A stretch of 64,000 nt of DNA, taken from Bugulina stolonifera. Its lineage: Eukaryota > Bryozoa > Gymnolaemata > Cheilostomatida > Bugulidae. Location of the stretch: assembly GCA_935421135.1 (NCBI GenBank), contig OW285189.1, positions 7,833,072 through 7,897,071 on the forward strand. The letters are read 5' to 3'. Shown one piece after another: positions 55,200-64,000 of the stretch (its first letter is position 1; each line of letters starts with the position of its first letter). The notes beneath the pieces are model-generated. The model searched no databases, had not been told where the DNA came from, and saw only the letters and a program-made list of their open reading frames with translations. A program made the translations under genes and the position numbers.

Positions 55200-58100
55200 C
55201 TGTATAACATAAAGTCAACTGTAGGCACTAAGCTAAGAGCAACATACGTTGTATAAGACTGACTACACCATTTACTTTTTGGGATAATAATCAACTCCTA
55301 CACACTCAGTATAAAAATAATAGTGAAATTATAATGAGATTTAGAAATCAAAGAGTGGAGCCCTCTGACTCCGGAATAAATTAAATTAAAATTCAAAAAT
55401 ACTGTTGTCGAACTTAGAATGGTATCCCAAAAAGTATTAACTACATGTATATTAGCCTACTAGGGTGATGAGAAGTAGGTAGTTGTCAGAAATTCCAAGT
55501 ATACCAAAAGCCAGAAGTATTATCTTGTTTTGTACCATGACATCTGTTCTACACCTATCTATCTAATAATAGGAATCAGTGGCTTGATTTGTCCCCACTT
55601 GACACTCATCTACACCACAGCTATGTGCAACAATATGATATGATATGATATGATATTGCGGAACAAAGGTTCAAATTCAGGAAATAACCACAGTGTAAGT
55701 AAAATTGGTAGGGGAGCAAAAAGGTGAATAAAGCAGTCAACAACAAAACACTAGATAGTGAACTACTATATACTGAAATACCAACAGATTTGCAGATATT
55801 AAACAAACCCTGGAAGAAGTAAGAGAATAATGAGTCCAAACTCTGCTACTCATCTTGAGAGATGATGCTAAATTATTAATATACTATTTCCAGCAGCAAA
55901 CTACAAAATATTATTCTACTCTTCTGTGTGCTATATATAATCCAGAGAGAAGAGTCAGAAAACTGTAGTCCATTAGAGATACTATCCGCTCATATTACTA
56001 TCTACTTTCAACTCGTACCCTGAATCAGTCTATGTAAAGAACGAGACAGACCAACTACTAGGATAACAGTCTCAAGCACTAGAACTGATGACAAATGTTA
56101 TTGGAAAGATGTAAATATAGTAACTAAAGATACTTGACAATACCTTACAATAGTTGCAAATGAAAGTGTTGTTAATTCAAGGAAGCTCAATATTTGTATT
56201 GTTAATGACACACTTCAAGTCTGATACCTTTTAGAACTGGAGTATAAACTATAAGGTGTACTGACGTAACTTATAAATTGTAGGTATAATTACTGTATTA
56301 CTTAACATGAAGTGGTAGGCTCAGATCAGTGCCAGTACATTCCCATGGACTGTAGGCTAAATCTATTGATTTGTTGAATTATTATTTTAGGATATATTAG
56401 CACACAAGTACATGTACATTATAAATTCAAGTGAGTGTAAATGTGCATGACTAACACTGCAGTCTTAAATCTCAAACGTAGACATGAAATATGAACTGAA
56501 TTTCTATGTATAAATTATCCGTTCATAGGTTTGTAGCCTTGGAAGAATAACTTAAAGTGATAAAACAAAATTAGAATGTATACTAGATGCAAAAAAAAAA
56601 ATATAATTTATCTCTACGCAGTAGCACTCAGTGACAATAAAACAATTTTTTATGTGTAACCAACATGGAACAGATATGAATAGGCCAATTCTACATGACA
56701 AATGTATATTGTAACAGAATGTTCTAACAGGGACTAGAACTCTAAAACTAGAAGGCTATAAATTAATCTTTACCAATTCCAAGTGGAATGATTAAGTTTT
56801 AGCAAATACACCCATACTGTGGAACCACTTCAAAAACATGACTAGAGTAAGTGATTTCCAGAAATTAATCCTCTCTGTTAATTGCATCAGATACTCTGTA
56901 GAAATGGTGAAAAAACTGTTTTTCTCTAGAAAAACTGAAGTGCTTCCTCTTGAAAGGCTAAACACTCACCAACAGCTAGCCACTGTCAAGTGTGGTAGTG
57001 GAACTGAAGCTTATGTTGCCACTAGCTAAGTAGAATGATGGATGCAGAAGGCACGATCGAATGCCAGTAACTGTGGCAAACAAATATCCAAAAAATCGTT
57101 ACAACAATGAACTACATTTGAGTCAATTGCAAGGCACACCTCCCACAATGACCTTACAATGCTTGCTACAGTTTCTTTTGAATTTGGTGACAAACAATAC
57201 AACTATTTGAATCAATCGGAACACAGTATTGCTTGGTCATACAGTGCAAACAGAGAGCAAGCAGGCTGTAAAGGTGTTTTCTTTGACCGAAATTCAACGA
57301 CATTGTAGATTTTCCGGGCAACAACAATCTTGATGAACTTGTAGAGGCTTCCTTTCACCTTGACAGTTAGGCCCCTATCAGAAATCGGTCACAACAATTA
57401 AAAAACTACATCAATACACTGCATAATACCCCCAATGATGCCGATAGAAAAAATCCAGCCCAAATCAGTATCAAACTCATGGCGACGGAAATAACTCAAC
57501 AGTTGCTAACTAACTGCATTAGGTAAAAAAATTGGGCTAGTCCTACATGTACACATTCAGCTTACAACCTACATCACTGATAGGTTAGAATAAAGGTTGA
57601 CCCTCCTTGCTAAAATAGGCAAGGTCTGTCCCAATGAGACCAAAGTTTGGACACGTTTGCCTAGTTGTACATTGAACAAGAAACAGACATTGGAAAGGAT
57701 AGTGAACATTTTCAGCAGCACTTTGAAACACTGGAAATGTTGAGCCACCTGTATCTTTAGGCACTGCAACACATTTGCTCTCAGAACTATTTATTTTGAC
57801 ACATGTGTAATTTGATCTTTACACTGATAATACAGTGGTAGGACAGTGGCTGTACACCAGAAGTCATAAAGTAAGAACATTCAACTCAAAGCAGTATAAA
57901 ACAGACTTCACTTACTTGAATTGAAACTACTTCCTTCAGAGCTCTTGGGAAAATCAAAAGTAGATACAAATCTGCAAGCAAAACTCGCAGCTGCTATTTG
58001 TTTACATTAAGAAACCTTATAAAAATAAACAAATTGCTAGATGCAAACTCCAACCTACACCCTGTTGACTGTTAATAGGCAGCCAGTGAAGTCGACACAC

Positions 58101-59240
58101 TTCAGTTCAATGCATGTAGTTGATACCACAGCTGATCCACTCCACTGTTGGTTGCTATGACAACACCATCAACAAACACTAGCTAATACTTCCCATCAAT
58201 TACAAATATTATGCATAATAATCATGATGAAACCCATTACATCTGAAACATTATCCTATGATCCCAGGACCTATGCCGTCATAGCGTAGGAGTTTCCATC
58301 AACAAACCTCTACTTGTAAACAGAAATTCAAGACTGGTTAGACCGCAAGCGTAAGCGATATTCAAATGTAATAGAAACAGTCAAAAGTTATGGATTATAT
58401 AAATCTTTCAAACAAAAATAACATTTCTGAAATACAAATACTCAATGTAAGAAACCAGCTTAGCTTAGCATGGTTATTCAACAAAATATCCCACTAGCAG
58501 GAACTATCATATATGGAAAATAACAATTTGCTTGACATTAGCTCAAAGAAGAGTATGGAGATGAACTAATCTACATACATGTACAATAATATTATGTCCT
58601 TACAAACATACGAAACCTAGTAGTTGACTATCACACAAAAGAGATGTTTGGCAATGCCAAACATCTCAGAATGTTAATACCAACCGAAGTGATGGGAGTC
58701 CAAAGGCAGGGTAGCAGAAAGCACAAAGCAATGAAGTAAAATGATATGGGAGATAGTCATAGGAAGATAATTAGCAGATATTCAAACATACAACTAATCA
58801 TCAAGAACTGCTTAATTAACCTTCAAGTCAATTAATTACTCCAGTCATAATTTCTACTCCTGTGTATGTATATATTAGCACTTAGTATTTCATATTGCTG
58901 TATTAGTGCATCAGTGTCACTGGGGAAGTAGAACAAACAGTGGCCAGTGAAACTGTACAATTAGGAGTTGAGCATGCAGAAGTGGTGGCAGCAGCTGCTA
59001 GTAACTCCCATTGAGTCCATTACAACCATTTGCATTTTACACACTATGTGGATAATTTATAATCTACATGTGCTATGAATATTAATTATAGTTAGGACAT
59101 ATTAGAACATATTTACATGTGCTTCAATTATTTAGCAAGGAAACTTGCACACCATTAACTCTGAGTTTGTCAATACTATGAAATATATTAAGTACACATG
59201 TACAAGTACCAGAGGTTTATTGTAATTATCAGACAAATTG
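55200..59240. other. Upstream region of liprin-beta, no gene recognised
   Basis: AT-rich. Any untranslated first exon and promoter of liprin-beta should lie between here and 63555. A perfect 13-bp-arm hairpin (GAGATGTTTGGCA/TGCCAAACATCTC) lies at about 58641-58668. Small frames such as 56838-57029 show no similarity I can recognise. Confidence 0.4.
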
Positions 59241-59393
59241 ATTGGCATAAATAGATAGGTACCTAACTAATCCATGCATAAAGAAGTGGTATTCCAATTA
59301 TATACTCCAATAAAATAATATTTTATTGGAGTATATAATTGGAATAGCAACCCATATTACATATGGATTAGTGAAGTACCTATCTATTTATTG
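59241..59393. mobile_element. Palindromic MITE-like foldback
   Basis: The centre is a perfect inverted repeat with arms of about 26 bp (ATTCCAATTATATACTCC... and its complement, near 59290-59345). Outer arms continue with matches (AAATAGATAGGTACC...ACTAATCCAT against ATGGATTAGT...GTACCTATCTATTT). Total about 150 bp, no coding content. This shape is typical of miniature inverted-repeat elements. Confidence 0.7.
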
Positions 59394-61484
59394 GGTAATT
59401 ATATAACTCATACTGTAATAGTGATGGTGAAGTAGAACAAGAGGCTATCATATAACAAGCTATAACACCTCTATGCTAGGTGGTGGATATGGTTCATCTA
59501 ATAAACTACCTACATATAGAAACGATGTAGATTACTTACTATTACTAATATACCTTCCAAGACTAATAAGATGTTCTACTGAATCAACTTTGCAAAAAAT
59601 TAGCATAATAAACACACGTTACATTAGATAATTACATGAATGTTTACTCTGTAAAGTTGGCCAAGTGACAACAGCCACAAAATACATGCTCATTGTACAT
59701 GTACGTGGAATTTTGGCACAGTATCATATTGCAAACATCTAAGCCTATCTAAATTCTGTTCTTGATATTGATAATTACACATGATACCAGATTGTGATTG
59801 TAAGCAAATTCTGTAAGCCATAACTAAGATATAAAAGACCTGTAGAATCCAGTACAAGTATAGAAAGAGTTGCATTTTCAAGGCAGTTCTAGTACTGCTT
59901 TTTTAATGAATAGTTGATATTTTGGTATATCACAGGTAGAAAATTTTTAGGACTGATATACACAGTCATGTAGGCCTATATTTGAAACAATTTTTCTACT
60001 GGAATACAGTATTTCTTTCATGTCAACTATCCTATGCTGTACCATAAGCGTAGATATAATATCAATAATAAGTGGCATTTAGTGTGGCAGCTGCGGTTGA
60101 TGGGACACAGCCAAAGAAAGCCGAAGATTAAGCCAAATTTAATTTATATACATGTACATGGACATGTGTATCCATGTTGTTTTAACTTGAGTTTGAAAAC
60201 TCGCTCATGTGTAAAACTCCTGAGGCTGTTTGTTATACTTTTCACATAATATTTGAGTAAATTTATCATGCTACAGATATAGGCCTGCACTTGTACATGA
60301 AAGAGTATGTTATTGCTGTTTGAACAATTTCAGGCCTAAAGTAGTCTCTATGGTAAATTACTTCACTTCCAGGCCTGTTTTACTTTCTTAGCAAATGGGA
60401 TCTGGAAGGTTATACTGCATGTTAAGGTAATTAACTACCAAATCGACCTCTCACCAGCAAACAGAATGCTTGCCGAGTTATCACTTGGTGATAATTTCAT
60501 ATTGCAATTGCAATAATAGTAAAGCTTTGATTTCTGTTGAAATAACAAGCGTTAGGTTCATATTCGCAGACCCGTAGCATTAGAGAAACAGCTCCTTCTC
60601 TCGAGTTTCCTTATCACCTACAACGCCACAGTGCATTATCTGCACAAGATGGGTCTTCATTAAATGTGGCAACTATCATGTGCTGAGTGATACTTGACAG
60701 GGAGACATCTGCAACATGTATCCTAATATGACACCATGGGCGGTAGGGAGTTATCTACCATTTAATAATTAATTTTATTCCGAAAATACTAAAAATTATA
60801 ATAAATTACTAGTTATATAGAAATGGCCTACCTTGCTTTAGAATTGCCTTCAGCGATTTTATAACACCGAGCCACCGAGGGGAAAAAGGAGTGAGTCTTA
60901 TAGTGAAAATTTCGGGCAGCTGAGGTAAATGATCTACAGTATTCTGTTAATTCATTAAACATTTTAAGGGCCTAGAAAAATCAGCCTGGCAGTGGATAGT
61001 CATTGTTGAGTGTCTGCTGTAGGGTGCAGTTTTAGGGCTTCGATACTTTTGGAAGAAAAGTGTTGAGATATCGACTACCATTTGCGTGAACAAACCTCTT
61101 TTCGAATGCAACACTTAGTCTAGTGCTAGGCAGCGTTCTTTAGGGAGAATTTTCATCCTAGCTTCCAGCGGCAGCATCCAACTATAACTTGCGAAACATG
61201 TTTTCTCGTAATTCGTTTAACGTTTCCAGTAAGCAAAAAAGATGCAATTTGAAAGGTTTGGGGCTAGATGCTCGGAGGAATAAGTTATGGACTATCAGCA
61301 GGTAGAGCATTCCAGTCCTTTACCGTACGAATGAAGAATGGTCTCTGAGAATGGAGTGTGTACGAAGTTGGTATGAAGCACTGTATCGCATGTTTTCTAC
61401 CTGATGAGAAACTGGCCCTCTAGATGTAGTTTGTAGTCGTTGATGACTGCTTTGTATGTTACAATGATATATAGGCGAGACATA
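59394..61484. other. Intergenic sequence, no gene recognised
   Basis: AT-rich and largely without features. The part from about 60900 to 61470 has a higher GC content and may be the edge of a repeat joined to the LINE relic, but I could not match it. Confidence 0.4.
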
Positions 61485-61940
61485 TTATTATCTTCTTCTT
61501 TCTCTTTCGGCTTTTCCTGTTAAGATTCGCCACCACGGATGATTTTCCCCACTTCGCTCTGTTGTTACCATCCTTCTCGATCACACCTACTGTTTTCATA
61601 TCTTCTCTTAGCACATCAAGAAATCTTCTCTTAGGTCTTCTCCTTCTTCTTACTCCCGGCAGTTCCATGTCCATTTATCTCCTCCTCGGAAAATTTCCAT
61701 CCCTCCATAGCACATGTCCATACCATCTCAATCTGCTCTCCCTGACTTTGCTTCCCGGTCGTACTACCTTTGCTGTACCCCTAATTTACTCATTCCTAAT
61801 CCTATCAAGTCTTGTGGCCCCCAATGCAAACCCAAGCATACATAATTCCGCTGTCTGTAACTCAGCATCCTGCCTCTTGGTCAAGGCCACAATCTCCGTA
61901 CCACATAGCATTGGTGGTCGGACTGCTGTGTTGTAGGCCT
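61485..61940 (-). pseudogene. LINE (RTE/jockey-like non-LTR) reverse transcriptase C-terminal relic
   Basis: On the minus strand one frame encodes the typical end of a non-LTR retroelement polyprotein: ALTKRQDAELQTAELCML, GATRLDRIRNE, RESRLRWYGHVLWRDG, RRRRRPKRRFLDVLREDM, then NRAKWG. It is interrupted by two stops (after RIRNE and after NFPRRR). The catalytic RT part is absent, so this is a 5'-truncated dead insertion. An A/G-rich tail follows at 61510-61485. Confidence 0.75.
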
Positions 61941-62039
61941 ATATTCTTCCCTTTAGCTTCGCCGAGAGCTTCTAACCGCATAACATGCCTGATACTTTCT
62001 TCCATCCACACCATCCAGCTTGTATTCCCCTATTTACTT

Positions 62040-63555
62040 CTCCTTTATATAATAATCACATATTATTATGCTACTATTTTAATTTTTATATTTATGAATA
62101 AAATTACAATTATATATCTATTTATTATTTTATATATTATATTTATATTATTATTATATACTATATAGAATAGCTAATTCTATTTTTTCGAAGACAAAAT
62201 TAAAAATAACTTTACAACCAAACTAGACGGTCTGGTGATGATCAGTATATGCTATTTAAAATGAGGTAGTTTTATTTTTGTTTAGCAAATTTTAAATTCA
62301 AATTTGAATTTTAATTGAGTTTGCGAAGCTGAACCTGACGTGAAGGTTAGGTATCTTATTTTTTTCTATAAATGATTAACCACAATCATCAATCTCCATC
62401 CATACACCACTCGGCGACTTACTATTTTATAGAACACTTTGTACTGCTCGATTACTTTTACGTATATTTTGTTGCATAAATTTAAATACAGATTCATTCA
62501 TTCATTCATTCGATTACTTGAAATAATAATGGAATATTTGATCATATTTCTATTGTTGTTTCATTGCAACCACCGATAACAGTCCTCTAAAATATTACAT
62601 GTACAATGTATTTTAAACAACCCTCCTTTAACAAAGTGAAACCATTTATAGACATCGGTGAGCCACAGTTCTAACGTAGCAGCAAAGTAATCGATGTCAA
62701 TGGCTGGAAACGAAACCCCGTGCTTGATTTTCAATCAAGATAGAACAACCCCAAGTTGTACCACTTTGGAACAACCGAAATTCTTGTATTTTTACCCAAG
62801 CAATTAAGACGCTGAAGAGCTATTTAATTTTATTTAAAATGTACATCCACAGTTATTTACATCTGGAATCCATTTGCACGCACTTACGGCTAAAAGCTAG
62901 CAGCATCATCATTCACATTACAATGAATCTAACAATTTTTGTGGGGATACATAATTATGTATTTCCAATGAAATACTAATGAGTATTTCTCCAAAAAACA
63001 ATTCCCCTTGCTCAAACTTTGTAAATTCTTAGTTAGAAGGTCAACACCAGCCTTCTACATTGTATCACACTTCTAACAAAGACACTGGTGATATAATTCA
63101 GTATTGTTTACTTGATTTATTCTAATCTTTCAAACTGATGCCAAACATTTCCATTCACTATACATATACATGTATATCTAATAGCATTTGAGTTAGCCTG
63201 GCCATCAGGGCCTACTAGTCTAAACCAATCAAGAAAAACAGTTTAGTTCAGCATATCTACTGATTGTATCACACTAGTAGGCCTGGTGCCCAGACTCCAT
63301 TTGAGTGCACAGCAGTTAGCTCATGAGGCCATAAAATAATTATGTACATGTATTTACAACAAAAATACAGAAAGTCAATTTGCAATGAATTTCTGACAGA
63401 CTTGGTACAGTTCAAAGCAGTTGGTGATTACTTTGATAAAATCACCTAAGCTGAATGTTGTATGCACAATGTGTACCTATAATATCCTATACAATATTAC
63501 ATTCTATAATTAAAATACTATGATACATAGTACTGTAACAAACAGTTTATAGAAC
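62040..63555. other. Intergenic sequence and 3' UTR of the next gene
   Basis: Very AT-rich at 62040-62170. A short ATTC microsatellite sits at about 62491-62513. The 3' UTR of the minus-strand gene ending at 63556 must lie in the right part. A candidate poly(A) signal on the minus strand is near 63119-63114. Confidence 0.4.
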
Positions 63556-63627
63556 TCAATCACTATCATCTAGTTCAATGACCACTCCTTTCTTCCTCTT
63601 CTTAGCTGGTTGAACTCTCACATCCTC
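63556..63627 (-). CDS. Last coding exon of an unidentified gene with a SUMO-interaction-like tail
   Basis: Acceptor TTAACAG|GAG, then 24 codons in one frame to TGA: EDVRVQPAKKRKKGV, then VIELDDSD and stop. The basic KKRKK resembles a nuclear localisation signal, and VVIEL followed by acidic DDSD fits the SUMO-interaction motif pattern (hydrophobic core plus acids). Nuclear proteins sometimes end this way, but the exon is too short to name the gene. The rest lies to the right, outside the window. Confidence 0.55.
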   Translation of the reverse strand, partial: EDVRVQPAKKRKKGVVIELDDSD

Positions 63628-64000
63628 CTGTTAAGTCAAAAACATGATTACATCCACAAGTGTTCATTTACACTGTGTCTTGGTTGCTCCCCTACATGTA
63701 CCATGGTAGGTTTACACCGTACATAGAGAGGACAACTTCAAGAATCATACCCATGACTGTATGTTTGGTAGTTGTCATAGTAACCATTGACATGATTCTG
63801 TGTTTTATTGAGCATCAGCTCAACTACCAATAGAACAAACAAATTAATCTAGCATAAACACTCAGCACATGCTAGGGTTACTGAACTAGTATAATCTGCT
63901 CATATACATTATATGGATCACAACAGGGATTAATGCATTGAATTGAAGTTATTCCCACTGAGGAACCACAATAATTAGGAAAAGCATAAACATAGTTTTT
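63628..64000. other. Intron of the gene ending at 63556
   Basis: No exon recognised before the window ends. The sequence is AT-rich, with no long frame. Confidence 0.4.

Noticed and set aside
61562..62168. Plus-strand ORFs of 118-124 codons
   Set aside because: They are the antisense of the LINE relic and adjoining AT-rich sequence.

Overview
The window is eukaryotic, nuclear and animal. It is AT-rich, its genes are split by GT-AG introns, it carries LTR, hAT-like, SINE, LINE and foldback (MITE) insertions, and its right half holds a liprin-beta gene, a family known from animals. I cannot name the species; an invertebrate is the most economical reading. All exon models below were made by eye from splice sites, reading-frame phase and conservation, without transcripts.

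Layout. (1) 1-4539: the 3' part of a well-preserved LTR retroelement. It has a Gag ORF, then a long second ORF that starts with an aspartic protease and ends with C2H2-type zinc fingers, then a polypurine tract and a full 3' LTR. I see no reverse transcriptase, RNase H or integrase. The two ORFs are linked by a textbook -1 frameshift signal (slippery GGGAAAA, 6-nt spacer, 8-bp GC stem). (2) 4540-5343: a fragment of a tandem unit that recurs further right. (3) 5344-11853: an old, broken relative of the first element that keeps the frameshift stem and a tRNA-Leu-type primer-binding site. A foldback element is inserted in it, and a 2.1-kb hAT-like element with an 8-bp target duplication is inserted in that. 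(4) 11854-34130: three tandem units of 5-9 kb. Each has a 22-bp satellite array, a minus-strand three-exon gene of an unrecognised family (genes A, B and C; 627, 670 and 573 aa), exon-like debris and shared spacer. (5) 34715-55199: liprin-beta on the minus strand, 16 constitutive coding exons plus a likely 24-nt optional microexon, coding for about 860 aa with an N-terminal coiled coil and three SAM domains. (6) 55200-63555: mostly unassigned sequence with a palindromic MITE and a LINE relic. (7) 63556-63627: the last coding exon of another minus-strand gene, ending in a basic stretch and a SUMO-interaction-like acidic tail.

How the parts fit. Genes A-C, their satellite and their spacers were duplicated together. 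Retroelements later broke the leftmost unit, leaving only 4540-5343. Liprin-beta is a scaffold protein gene unrelated to the tandem cluster; its introns have collected minisatellites and a SINE.
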